Assembly (NCBI GenBank): GCA_937912025.1
Contig: CALDOZ010000012.1
Coordinates: 1 to 63,212 of the forward strand
Reading direction: 5' to 3'
Length of the DNA stretch: 63,212 nucleotides
Origin: an uncultured Clostridia bacterium
GTDB lineage: Bacteria > Bacillota > Clostridia > Christensenellales > Borkfalkiaceae
The number at the start of each line of letters is the position of its first letter. Within the stretch, counting starts at the first letter, position 1. A model generated the notes under the pieces. That model worked only from the letters and a program-made list of their open reading frames with translations, was not told the DNA's origin and did not search any database. Shown in pieces: positions 17,979 through 26,090 of this stretch. Both the position numbers and the translations under genes were made by a program.

Positions 17979-20675
17979 TTATTTATTACCGCAACAATTT
18001 TTGTATTTTTTACCGCTACCGCATGGACAAGGGTCGTTTCTACCTACTTTTTTGCCCGTTCTTATAGTTCCCCTAACTTCAGTTTGCGTTCCGCCACCTG
18101 ACGTTTGAAGATTATTGTTTGGTTGTCTTGAAGGTTCTCTAACAGTTTTACGCACTTCGGCTTTTAGTAAAAGTCGAATAGTATCAGACTGAATACTTTC
18201 AATCATAGCGTCAAACATATCAAGACTTTCGCGCTTATAAGCGTTGATAGGATTTTCACGCGCATAACCACGAAGTGAAATACCACGTTTTAAAGTGTCC
18301 ATTGCGTCAATATGGTCAATCCACTTAGTGTCAACGTTTTTAAGAAGAACAAAACGCTCTACTTCTTCAAAGTTAAGCCCCATATCTTTATATCTAGCAA
18401 TTTTTTCTTCGTAACACTCTATTACTTTTTTAGTAACGCGGCTTAATATTTCTTGATAATCCCAATTAGTAAGACGTTCCGGCGTAAGATAATAAGTATT
18501 TTCTGGTAATACTATTGCTTCTAACGCTTTATTGAGCGCGTCGCCGTCCCACTTAGACGGCTCGTGAGCAACGTTGACTGTTTTGTTTATTATGCTTGCA
18601 ACAAGGTCTGGAATAAGATTTAAAATCTTTTCGTGAGTATTTTCGCCTTTTAACACTTGAAGTCTTTCAGTATAAATTACTTCACGTTGCTTATTCATAA
18701 CGTCGTCATACTCTATAATTTGACGGCGAATACCAAAGTTTTTGCCTTCAATCATACGTTGAGCGTTTTCAATTTGACGGCTAAGCGCTTTAGATTGCAT
18801 AGGCGTATCTTCATCTATTTTAAACGCGCTATAAACTGATTGAAGTTTTTCTCCACCAAAACGTTTAGCAAGGTCGTCTTCAAGAGAAATATAGAAAATA
18901 GACGTACCAGGATCGCCTTGACGTCCTGAACGACCGCGAAGTTGGTTATCAATACGGCGAGATTCGTGACGCTCCGTACCAATAATTTTTAAACCGCCAA
19001 CAGCCATAACTTCGGCTTTTTCTTGTTCCGTTTGCTTAGTGTATTTTTCTAAAAGCACGCGGTATTCTTGGCGAACTTTCATAATGTCGTCACTAACGTT
19101 TTGAACGTATGAAGTCGCGCTTTCAATAACGTCTTTTTCATAGCCTTTGTTTATAAGGTCTTGTTTTGCAAGGTATTCAGGGTTACCACCGAGCAAAATA
19201 TCCGTACCACGACCAGCCATATTGGTAGCGATAGTAACAGCGCCCTTTTTACCTGCTTGAGCGATAATTTGCGCTTCTTTTTGGTGATTTTTAGCGTTAA
19301 GAATGTTGTGTTTAATTCTATTTTTAATTAAGTAACGCGAAATTTCTTCAGACTTTTCAACCGTTACCGTACCAACTAAGATTGGTTGACCTTTTGCATT
19401 GGTATCTATAATATCTTGAATAATAGCGCGAAGTTTACCCTTTTCAGTTGAATAAATTACGTCTGATAAATCTTTACGTTGAACTGGACGGTTAGTTGGA
19501 ATTTCAAGAACGTCAAGCCCGTAAATAGTTCTAAACTCTTCTTCTTCCGTTTTTGCAGTACCCGTCATACCAGAAAGTTTATCGTATAAGCGGAAATAAT
19601 TTTGGAAAGTAATAGTTGCGTGAGTTTTATTTTCGTTTCTAACGGTAACGTTTTCTTTTGCTTCTATTGCTTGGTGTAAACCGTCTGAATAACGTCTACC
19701 AATCATTAAACGACCGGTAAACTCGTCAACTATTAAAATTTCGCCGTCGCTAACAACGTAGTCGTTATCGCGCTTGAAGATGTGATGCGCTTTAAGGGCT
19801 TGTTGAATGTGGTGAGATAAATCAGCGTTTTCAATATCTGAAAAGTTTTGAAGATTGAAAAATCTTTCGGCTTTTTGAGCGCCACTTTCAGTAATTTGAA
19901 CGCTTTTGTCTTTAATGTCAACGGTAAAGTCAACGTCAATCGTTAAAGTTTTAACAAAACGATTTGCTTGAATGTAAAGTTCTGAAGACTTACCCCCTCT
20001 GCCTGAAATTATAAGCGGAGTTCTTGCTTCGTCAATTAAAATACTATCTACTTCGTCGATAATAGCAAAATTAAGACCGCGTTGAACCATATCTTTAAGA
20101 TGAACTTTAAGATTGTCACGCAAATAGTCGAACCCAAATTCGTTATTAGTTCCGTAAGTAATATCGCAAGCGTATGCTAAACGTTTTTGATCGTCTGTAA
20201 GTTCGTGAAGGTTAACGCCTACCGTTAAGCCTAAATATCTATAAACTTTACCCATCCATTCAGCGTCACGAGCGGCAAGATAATCGTTAACCGTTACGAT
20301 GTGTACGCCTTTACCAGTAAGGGCGTTAAGGTAAGCAGGGAGCGTTGCCATTAACGTTTTACCTTCACCCGTTTTAAGTTCGGCAACACGACCTTCATGC
20401 ACGCAAATACCACCCATAAGTTGAACGCGGTAATGACGCATATTTAAAACACGGTAACTTGCCTCTCTTACCGTAGCGAAAGCGTCGGGCAAAATTTTAT
20501 CGAGAGTTTCACCGCTATTTAACCGTTCTTTTAAAACGTTGGTTTGGTTTTTAAGTTCGTCGTCACACATTGCCTCGTACTTTGGCGATAATTCAAGTAT
20601 CTTGTCTGCCGTTTTTCCTATTTGTTTAAGGCTTACCCTTGTATCGTGAGATAAGATATATCTAATAAGTCCCAT
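17979..20675 (-). CDS. secA: Preprotein translocase ATPase SecA
   Basis: Motor ATPase that drives preproteins through SecYEG. 898 aa with all domains. Walker A is GEGKTLMATLPA (about residue 104), followed by VTVNDYLAARDAEWMG, the DEVDSILIDEARTPLI Walker B region (~210), and the motif-IV/VI block NMAGRGTDILLGGN with GRSGRQGD. The C-terminus carries the zinc-binding SEC-C motif CPCGSGKKYKNCC, which contacts SecB or ribosomes and phospholipid. First gene of a leftward operon with HAD, prfB and tsaD. Confidence 0.98.
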   Translation of the reverse strand: MGLIRYILSHDTRVSLKQIGKTADKILELSPKYEAMCDDELKNQTNVLKERLNSGETLDKILPDAFATVREASYRVLNMRHYRVQLMGGICVHEGRVAELKTGEGKTLMATLPAYLNALTGKGVHIVTVNDYLAARDAEWMGKVYRYLGLTVGVNLHELTDDQKRLAYACDITYGTNNEFGFDYLRDNLKVHLKDMVQRGLNFAIIDEVDSILIDEARTPLIISGRGGKSSELYIQANRFVKTLTIDVDFTVDIKDKSVQITESGAQKAERFFNLQNFSDIENADLSHHIQQALKAHHIFKRDNDYVVSDGEILIVDEFTGRLMIGRRYSDGLHQAIEAKENVTVRNENKTHATITFQNYFRLYDKLSGMTGTAKTEEEEFRTIYGLDVLEIPTNRPVQRKDLSDVIYSTEKGKLRAIIQDIIDTNAKGQPILVGTVTVEKSEEISRYLIKNRIKHNILNAKNHQKEAQIIAQAGKKGAVTIATNMAGRGTDILLGGNPEYLAKQDLINKGYEKDVIESATSYVQNVSDDIMKVRQEYRVLLEKYTKQTEQEKAEVMAVGGLKIIGTERHESRRIDNQLRGRSGRQGDPGTSIFYISLEDDLAKRFGGEKLQSVYSAFKIDEDTPMQSKALSRQIENAQRMIEGKNFGIRRQIIEYDDVMNKQREVIYTERLQVLKGENTHEKILNLIPDLVASIINKTVNVAHEPSKWDGDALNKALEAIVLPENTYYLTPERLTNWDYQEILSRVTKKVIECYEEKIARYKDMGLNFEEVERFVLLKNVDTKWIDHIDAMDTLKRGISLRGYARENPINAYKRESLDMFDAMIESIQSDTIRLLLKAEVRKTVREPSRQPNNNLQTSGGGTQTEVRGTIRTGKKVGRNDPCPCGSGKKYKNCCGNK

Positions 20676-20905
20676 AAAATCTCCAACTAGCGATTTTCAA
20701 CCGCTTAAAATTTATTACTTTTAATATTTTACTATATTTTATTATTTAAGTAAACAGTTTTTATAAACTTTAGAGGGGTTTTATTTGTAAAAAATAAAAA
20801 AATTACCCCTTTTTGATAGTTTTTTACAAAAAAAGGCAATTTGTGTTTTACTTTTGTTTAACTTTTTAATATTTAAAAATTACAACTCGACGGCTCTATT
20901 AGGCT

Positions 20906-21640
20906 TTACTCAATAGGCTTTAAATTGTCGTGCTGAACTGATGCGATAGTCAACACGCTAACCTTTTTAGCGCCTTTATTTTTAAGTTGCTCGGCTATCG
21001 TGTCGGCAGTTGTTCCCGTAGTTAATACGTCGTCTACTAAAAGCACGTTTTTATCTTTTATTTCTTCACTTACAACCTTGAAAGATTTTTGCAAGTTTTT
21101 TCTTCGTTCTTGGCGTGATAAATTTGCTTGGCGCGGAGTTTCTACCGTTTTAATAATTGCTGTATCGCTAACAGGAACGTCTAACACGGCGCTAAGTTCT
21201 TTAGCGAGAAGTTTAGCGTGATTGTACCCCCTTTCTTTAAGTCTTTCGTTAGACATAGGAACGTAAACTATAACGTCGGCTTCGATAAACTCTGAGTAAT
21301 ATAAATTTTTAATTTGACTTGCAAAAACTTGGGCTAAATACCTTTTACCCTCGTACTTAAACCCCTTTATCAACGCGCTTATTGGTTTAACGTAATCAAA
21401 AACGCTACGAGCAACGTCAAAAGAAATATTATGCTCGGCGCAACTATCACAATAAGTTACGGCGTAAGTAGTTAAACGCCCGCAATGGTTACACCTGTTT
21501 TCTTTTATATAGGGTAAATTTTTATTGCAGTCGCAACAAAAATACTCGCCGTCAAAAATTTCTTTACCGCAAGCGTTACAGGTATAATTTATAGGGAAAA
21601 ACGTTTCCTCTATTATTTTTCTAAAAGTTATTTTACTCAT
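20906..21640 (-). CDS. comFC: ComF family phosphoribosyltransferase-like protein
   Basis: 244 aa. The N-terminal half has two zinc-finger-type Cys clusters (CNACGKEIF..CCDC and CNHCGRLTTY..CDSC). The C-terminal half is a type I phosphoribosyltransferase fold with the PRPP loop VLLVDDVLTTGTTADT near residue 195. ComFC is needed for internalising transforming DNA in naturally competent bacteria; no other competence gene is visible here, so competence is not shown. It overlaps the upstream LysM gene by eight bases. Confidence 0.9.
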   Translation of the reverse strand: MSKITFRKIIEETFFPINYTCNACGKEIFDGEYFCCDCNKNLPYIKENRCNHCGRLTTYAVTYCDSCAEHNISFDVARSVFDYVKPISALIKGFKYEGKRYLAQVFASQIKNLYYSEFIEADVIVYVPMSNERLKERGYNHAKLLAKELSAVLDVPVSDTAIIKTVETPRQANLSRQERRKNLQKSFKVVSEEIKDKNVLLVDDVLTTGTTADTIAEQLKNKGAKKVSVLTIASVQHDNLKPIE

Positions 21641-21950
21641 CTTCTAATATAATTCTCAAACCTGGATACACGTCTTTTATCCCATTAATTTTTTGTATAA
21701 CTTCGGGCAAAACGGCAAACTTTTCGCATATATTTTTAAGTGTTTCGTTAGGATTAACAGTATACACTTTTTCGTAACTTTTAACAAATAACGCTTTGCC
21801 TATAACGTTTTGGTCGGTTAAACCGTTTTGTATAATTAATAGTTTTTCAGTAGTGTTAAATTTAACGGCTACGTCTTTTAAAGTTTCATTTTCTAAAACG
21901 AAATAAACGCCTTGTTTTGTTTGATTGATAACGTAATTAATTTCTTCCAT
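21633..21950 (-). CDS. Small LysM-domain protein
   Basis: 105 aa made almost entirely of two LysM-like modules (about residues 14-55 and 60-102; GVYFVLENETLKDVAVKFN and KVYTVNPNETLKNICEKFA). LysM binds N-acetylglucosamine polymers such as peptidoglycan. There is no signal peptide or membrane segment, which is odd for a wall binder, so it may be cytosolic or exported by another route. It overlaps comFC by eight bases. Role unknown. Confidence 0.7.
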   Translation of the reverse strand: MEEINYVINQTKQGVYFVLENETLKDVAVKFNTTEKLLIIQNGLTDQNVIGKALFVKSYEKVYTVNPNETLKNICEKFAVLPEVIQKINGIKDVYPGLRIILEDE

Positions 21951-22071
21951 ACCGTTAGTGTATGAACGACAAATTAATTTTAAACCAATTTAATATAGGT
22001 ATTCTAACTAAAACTACAGTTGAATAAAATATTTTAGCTGAGGTGATATTATTAAACCACTTGTTAAAACG

Positions 22072-23532
22072 ATGGCTGTAGTTACCGTGTTTTCGTGTAT
22101 TGAAAGGTTGCTTGGCTTTATCTATCGCATTTTTTTATCTAGACAAATTGGAGCGGAAAGCGTTGGCGTTTACCAAATTGCGCTTTCTATTATAGGGCTA
22201 TTAATGACGATAACGGCATCGGGTATTCCTATAACCGTTTCGCGTATTATGACTAAACACGTTGCAAATAGAGAGCATAACCGCAAATATTCCGTGGTTA
22301 CTGGAGGAATAATTATTGCCACTATAGTATCTGTAACCACAGTAGCGCTTTTATTTATTTTCGGCAATAACTTGACTTTTCTATTTACTGATAATAGACC
22401 TTTAAAATTACTTAAAATAATGCTACCCGGCGTTATTTTAACGGCAATTTACGCAGTTATTCGCGGGTTTTTTTGGGGAGAAAAAAGGTTTTTTACCTAC
22501 TCGCTGATAGAACTTCTTGAAGAAGCGGTAATGCTTGTTTGCGGTATAGTACTATTAAATACTCTTTCACTAAAAATATCGGGCGAAGAAAAAGCATCTT
22601 ACGCCGTAGTAATTTCGTACGTCTTTTCATTCGTAGTTGCTACGGTGGTATATTTTTTAGTAGGCGGAAAATTTAAATCGCCTAAAAAAGAACTAAAACC
22701 ACTAATAAGTTCGGCTACGCCTATTACGCTTATGAGAACGGTTGCAAGTTTAATAAATACTATTATAGCGATAATTTTACCTGCAAGATTAGTTAGCACT
22801 GGGCTTAGCCAAAGTTTAGCAATGACTGAATACGGGTTACTGTCTGGAATGAGTATTCCACTAATTTATATACCGTCTACTTTAATAGGCTCGATTGCGC
22901 TCGTGTTAGTACCAGAATTGTCTGATAATTTTTACCGTAATAATATGGTAACGCTCAAAAATAGCCTAGAAAAAGCCGTCAAATGCTCAATTTTTATCGC
23001 CACTCTAATTATCCCGGTTTTTATAAGTATGGGTAGAGAAATAGGCGTAATGGTGTACAACAGCGAAAAGGCTGGAGAGTACGTTTCTAAGGCTACGATA
23101 ATAATGTTTCCTATGAGTATATCGTTAATTACAACGAGTATGCTTAACAGTTTAAACCTTGAAAAAAAGACGCTCAATTATTTTTTGATAGGCTCTACTT
23201 TACTTATTGGCTCGATATGGTTTTTACCTAAAATAATAGGCGTGTACGCGTTAGTTGTAGGCTTGCTTTTAAGTTACGTTACAACCGCCGTGTTTAATTT
23301 AAGACTGCTATATAAAACGTGCAAAACGCCACCAAAACTAACTTCGTTTATAATTGCTAGTTTTATATTTATAATACCTTCAACTTTACTTGGAGTATTG
23401 CTAAATAACCTACTAAGTAAATTTATTGGTAGTATTATTTCTGTTGTATTAACTTCTATAATAACGGTACTTTTTACCTATTTGTTTTATAGGGTATTTG
23501 ATTTATTCGATACTAAAGAGTTTATTAAATAA
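22072..23532 (+). CDS. SpoVB/MurJ-like polysaccharide flippase
   Basis: 486-aa membrane protein of the MOP superfamily with about 14 hydrophobic segments. The opening IERLLGFIYRIFLSRQIGAESVGVYQ matches SpoVB-type flippases, which move lipid-linked peptidoglycan or polysaccharide precursors across the membrane. The ATG at 22072 has no ribosome binding site. A good GAGGTG at 22040-22045 sits five bases before an in-frame ATT (22051) that would add seven residues (IKPLVKT), so initiation at ATT is possible. Its 3' end overlaps the convergent folate transporter gene by 30 bases. A sporulation or cell-wall role is a family-level guess. Confidence 0.88.
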   Translation: MAVVTVFSCIERLLGFIYRIFLSRQIGAESVGVYQIALSIIGLLMTITASGIPITVSRIMTKHVANREHNRKYSVVTGGIIIATIVSVTTVALLFIFGNNLTFLFTDNRPLKLLKIMLPGVILTAIYAVIRGFFWGEKRFFTYSLIELLEEAVMLVCGIVLLNTLSLKISGEEKASYAVVISYVFSFVVATVVYFLVGGKFKSPKKELKPLISSATPITLMRTVASLINTIIAIILPARLVSTGLSQSLAMTEYGLLSGMSIPLIYIPSTLIGSIALVLVPELSDNFYRNNMVTLKNSLEKAVKCSIFIATLIIPVFISMGREIGVMVYNSEKAGEYVSKATIIMFPMSISLITTSMLNSLNLEKKTLNYFLIGSTLLIGSIWFLPKIIGVYALVVGLLLSYVTTAVFNLRLLYKTCKTPPKLTSFIIASFIFIIPSTLLGVLLNNLLSKFIGSIISVVLTSIITVLFTYLFYRVFDLFDTKEFIK

Positions 23533-24066
23533 TCGCACTTTATTTAAAGTTAATATAATAGTTGTAGATAAAACACAATTAATTAACGATACTAATAATT
23601 GGAACGGAAGCCTAGCAAAAAGATATACGAAAAAACTATTCGTTTTGCTTGAATATAGAACGTAGCAAGCAACCGTATTAATACCAGCAGTACATACGGT
23701 AGTAACTATAATAAAAGCAACAATTAAAGTTATACTGAGTTTTATAACGCTTTTATTTTTGATAAACTTTCTATAAATTGTAAACGCTAAACCAAATATA
23801 ACTCCGCTTAACCCCGCAGAAATATCGAATAAAACGTTGTACGCTCCCGTAGGATTAATAAAAAAGCCTATACAACTACCTAAAAAACCAATAATAAACC
23901 CAAAAATAGGCCCTAACGTAACGCCTGATATTGCTGAAATTGTATGAACGAACGTTATTTGGTTTGACGGCGTAATTTGAACACCGAAAACGTTAACTAC
24001 TATAGATAACGCAATTAACATTCCTGCCGTAGCAATTTTTTCTGTTGTAAATATTCCTTTTGACAT
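23503..24066 (-). CDS. folT: Folate ECF transporter S component
   Basis: 187-aa membrane protein with about six hydrophobic segments: the substrate-binding S component of an energy-coupling-factor vitamin importer. The N-terminus (TTEKIATAGMLIALSIVVNVFGVQI) and GPIFGFIIGFLGSCIGFFINPTG fit the FolT group. Folate specificity is strongly supported by the THF riboswitch in its leader. The EcfA/A'/T energising module is not in the window and is presumably shared from elsewhere. A GGGGG ribosome binding site precedes the ATG at 24066. Confidence 0.9.
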   Translation of the reverse strand: MSKGIFTTEKIATAGMLIALSIVVNVFGVQITPSNQITFVHTISAISGVTLGPIFGFIIGFLGSCIGFFINPTGAYNVLFDISAGLSGVIFGLAFTIYRKFIKNKSVIKLSITLIVAFIIVTTVCTAGINTVACYVLYSSKTNSFFVYLFARLPFQLLVSLINCVLSTTIILTLNKVRLFNKLFSIE

Positions 24067-24091
24067 AATAAAAACCCCCTGAATACAGAAG

Positions 24092-24127
24092 GTCCGTTAA
24101 AAAGGCTAACGCCTATAAGCAACGGAC
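24092..24127 (-). terminator. Expression platform of the THF riboswitch
   Basis: On the - strand, GTCCGTT (24127-24121) at the aptamer 3' edge can pair with AACGGAC (24098-24092), enclosing the small hairpin AGGC-GTTA-GCCT followed by TTTTT. This would compete with the aptamer's closing region and gives an on/off switch before the folT ribosome binding site. Confidence 0.6.
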
Positions 24128-24214
24128 GCGCCCTCAAACCGCAACGCAACGACGTTTTCGTTCGTAGACGACATCCCATTCTACGACACTTAACGCTTTC
24201 GGGCTACTCTGCTT
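24117..24214 (-). promoter_or_regulatory. Tetrahydrofolate (THF-I) riboswitch
   Basis: The - strand carries the class's conserved blocks in order: AGAGTAG, GCGTTAAGTGTCGTAGAATG, GGGATGTCGTC, ACGAACGAAAACGTCGTTGC, GCGGTTTGAGG and a closing GCGTCCGTTGC. The end stem AAGCA/TGCTT closes it. It binds reduced folates and usually switches folate uptake or synthesis genes off. It lies directly upstream of the folate ECF gene. Confidence 0.93.
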
Positions 24215-24295
24215 TGTTTTAAACATTTTAACACACGTTAAAGCAAAAATCAAGTTGTTAAGCATATTAACGTAAAAATCGCTCAATATATTACT

Positions 24296-24988
24296 ATGGC
24301 TATAATATTTATACGTTCACTAATAACTTATATAGTTTTGCTTATTTTGATGCGATTTATGGGTAAACGCCAAATTGGCGAAATGCAACCTTTTGAGTTT
24401 ATTATTACCCTATTAATTTCAGAACTTGCTTGTATTCCTATGACGGACGTTTCAATTCCGCTATTATACGGCTTATCCGCAATGCTTGCAGTTTTTATTC
24501 TCCATCAATTAATGTCCGTTTTAGAGCAATCGGGAGCGTTTTTAAAACTTACGTTAAGCGGAAAACCGTCTATCGTAATAACTAAGAACGGCGTTGATTT
24601 TAAAGAACTTAAAAAGAATAATATGGACGTTGACGACCTAATAGAGTCAATGCGAAGTTTAGGTTATTTTTCACTCGATAGTGTCGACTACGCTATATAC
24701 GAGTCGAGCGGTAAACTTTCCGCCGTTGCAAAAAGCGGTGAAGAAGAAAACCAAGCGTCAAGTCTACCAATAGTGCTAGTTAAAGGTGGTAAACCGTTTG
24801 ATAAAAATATGCAAATAGCCAATTTAACTACTGACGATTTAATTACTATTGCGCGTAATTCAGGTATTAAAAGTTTAAATAACGTTGCCGTTTTAACGAT
24901 TGACGGAAATGGGAAATACTACGTTCAACAAGAAGGCAAAAAATACGTTACGGGTAAATTTGAGTTAAAAGGAGGAGTTCAATGGTAA
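24296..24988 (+). CDS. DUF421 (YetF/YcaP) membrane protein
   Basis: 230 aa. Three membrane segments lie in the first ~85 residues, with the family block MRFMGKRQIGEMQPFEFIITLLISE near residues 19-43. A cytosolic alpha/beta DUF421 domain follows (KPSIVITKNGVDFKELKKNNMDVDDLIESMRSLGYFSLDSVDYAIYE). YetF-type proteins are linked to sporulation and germination or membrane stress in Bacillus, but the activity is unclear. It overlaps the next gene by seven bases. No strong ribosome binding site precedes the ATG. Confidence 0.88.
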   Translation: MAIIFIRSLITYIVLLILMRFMGKRQIGEMQPFEFIITLLISELACIPMTDVSIPLLYGLSAMLAVFILHQLMSVLEQSGAFLKLTLSGKPSIVITKNGVDFKELKKNNMDVDDLIESMRSLGYFSLDSVDYAIYESSGKLSAVAKSGEEENQASSLPIVLVKGGKPFDKNMQIANLTTDDLITIARNSGIKSLNNVAVLTIDGNGKYYVQQEGKKYVTGKFELKGGVQW

Positions 24989-25359
24989 AATCAATAATAT
25001 CAGCGATAGTTGGATTTGTAATACTAATTGCAAGCTCTATTATAGAGTTTAGCGCAATAAATAACACTTTTAACGACTTTAACCAGCAATTAAAAATTTT
25101 AGAGCAAAAAACTCAAAACGAAATAGCGGTTGAAAGTGACGCTGAAAAAGTATATGAATTTTGGGTAGAACAAAAACGCACTTTGCATATTTTAATTCCG
25201 CATAACGAAATTAAAGAAATTGATTTGTGGCTTTTAGAGTGCCAAAGTTTAATACAAACTGAAATGTATGAAGACGCTCTTTCTAAAATACAAGTAGTTT
25301 TGGGACTTGTTGAGCAAATACCTAAAACTTTTAGTCTAAGAATAGAAAACGTAATGTAA
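24982..25359 (+). CDS. DUF4363 family membrane-anchored protein
   Basis: 125 aa with one N-terminal membrane segment (residues ~4-24) and a helical extracytoplasmic domain (EQKTQNEIAVESDAEKVYEFW; LECQSLIQTEMYEDALSKI). DUF4363 genes commonly follow DUF421 genes, as here with a seven-base overlap. AAAGGAGG precedes the ATG. Function unknown; probably works with the YetF-like protein. Confidence 0.8.
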   Translation: MVKSIISAIVGFVILIASSIIEFSAINNTFNDFNQQLKILEQKTQNEIAVESDAEKVYEFWVEQKRTLHILIPHNEIKEIDLWLLECQSLIQTEMYEDALSKIQVVLGLVEQIPKTFSLRIENVM

Positions 25360-25363
25360 AAGC

Positions 25364-25411
25364 ACTATCGAAATCGGACATGTTTTTAAAAATATGTCCG
25401 ATTTTGATAGT
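25364..25411. repeat. Dispersed palindrome, copy 2
   Basis: Left arm ACTATCGAAATCGGACAT (25364-25381); the right arm (25394-25411) matches with one C-to-T change that keeps a G-U pair. It starts four bases after the DUF4363 stop codon. Confidence 0.9.
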
Positions 25412-25469
25412 ATTATATAATTTATTTTTTATTTTAATGTGATTTTCAACCTAAAATTTAAGATTTTAA

Positions 25470-25505
25470 TAACTAAAAGCGTGGAAAACTCCACGCTTTT
25501 AGTTA
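25470..25505. terminator. Strong terminator-like hairpin
   Basis: 16-bp perfect stem TAACTAAAAGCGTGGA with its complement, AAAC loop, followed by TATTTGTTT. It lies downstream of the DUF421/DUF4363 genes. Confidence 0.8.
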
Positions 25506-25540
25506 TATTTGTTTAACGTTGTTCAATCTTAAAGGGATAA

Positions 25541-25640
25541 AAACAAGCAAGACAAGGCTCACTTTACTGGCACGGACTGAATTGACTTTGTTGGCTATTT
25601 GGGTCGAGACGATAAAGTAGAAACGATGTATAACGATGTA
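25541..25640 (+). repeat. Dispersed structured element, copy A
   Basis: Shares with 35511 and 35650 the blocks AACAAGCAAGACAAGGCTCA, CTTTA.TGGCACGGACT, AATTGAC, TTGGCTATTT and GACGATAAAGTAGAAACGAT. Its outer stem is weaker than in copies B and C. Confidence 0.85.
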
Positions 25641-25690
25641 AATATGCCTTTAAAGTTTAATATAGTGCGGTTTTAAAGGCAGAGTTACGA

Positions 25691-25785
25691 GCTTAGCTAG
25701 GCTCATAAAATATTTTGGGCACGATTGACCTTTGTGGTCATTGTGGTCAACAATATTTTATAGAAACGACGCTAAGCGAAGTAAA
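25691..25785 (+). repeat. Dispersed structured element, diverged copy E
   Basis: Same layout as the other copies with different stems. Outer stem GCTTAGC (25691-25697)/GCTAAGC (25771-25777). Inner stem ATAAAATATT (25705-25714)/AATATTTTAT (25752-25761). The internal-loop sequences AGGCTC and AGAAACGA are kept, as are GGCACG and TTGACC..GGTCAA in the apical part. Confidence 0.75.
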
Positions 25786-26060
25786 TATGGCTTTAAAAAA
25801 GCGTTAAAATTACAAAAGTAATTAAAACGCTTTAATATCATTATAAAATTTAAAAATTGACGATACAGCCATCGAAAGTGGCTGTGAAGAATTATTATTT
25901 AATGATGTTAAGTTACATTTAATCATAATAATACCGTCTCTAATTATTTACACTTATATGATATAAAATTTGAAAAATTATGTCAATTGTTTTACGCCAA
26001 TAATCATTTGTTATTTTTTATGGCGTTTTTGTTATATTTTTAAATTTATATAATTATGTA

Positions 26061-26088
26061 AAAAGCCCCGTGCTTAAACGGGGCTTTT
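26061..26088 (-). terminator. Terminator of the threonine operon
   Basis: Perfect stem AAAAGCCCCG/CGGGGCTTTT; on the - strand followed by TTTTTAC. It lies immediately after lysC. Confidence 0.9.
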
Positions 26089-26090
26089 AA

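Larger units (their letters stand above)
25360..26090. other. Repeat-rich convergent intergenic region
   Basis: This 731-bp gap between the DUF4363 gene and the threonine operon contains no credible gene. It holds palindrome copy 2 (25364-25411), a terminator (25470-25505), dispersed-element copies A and E (25541-25640 and 25691-25785), a hairpin AAAGCGTT/AACGCTTT at 25798-25833, a hairpin ACAGCCA/TGGCTGT at 25865-25885, and the operon terminator at 26061. Confidence 0.8.

Noticed and set aside
20774..20810. AGGGG/CCCCT hairpin between comFC and secA as a terminator
   Set aside because: The T-run is on the + strand, where no gene ends; on the - strand (comFC) the following sequence is not T-rich.
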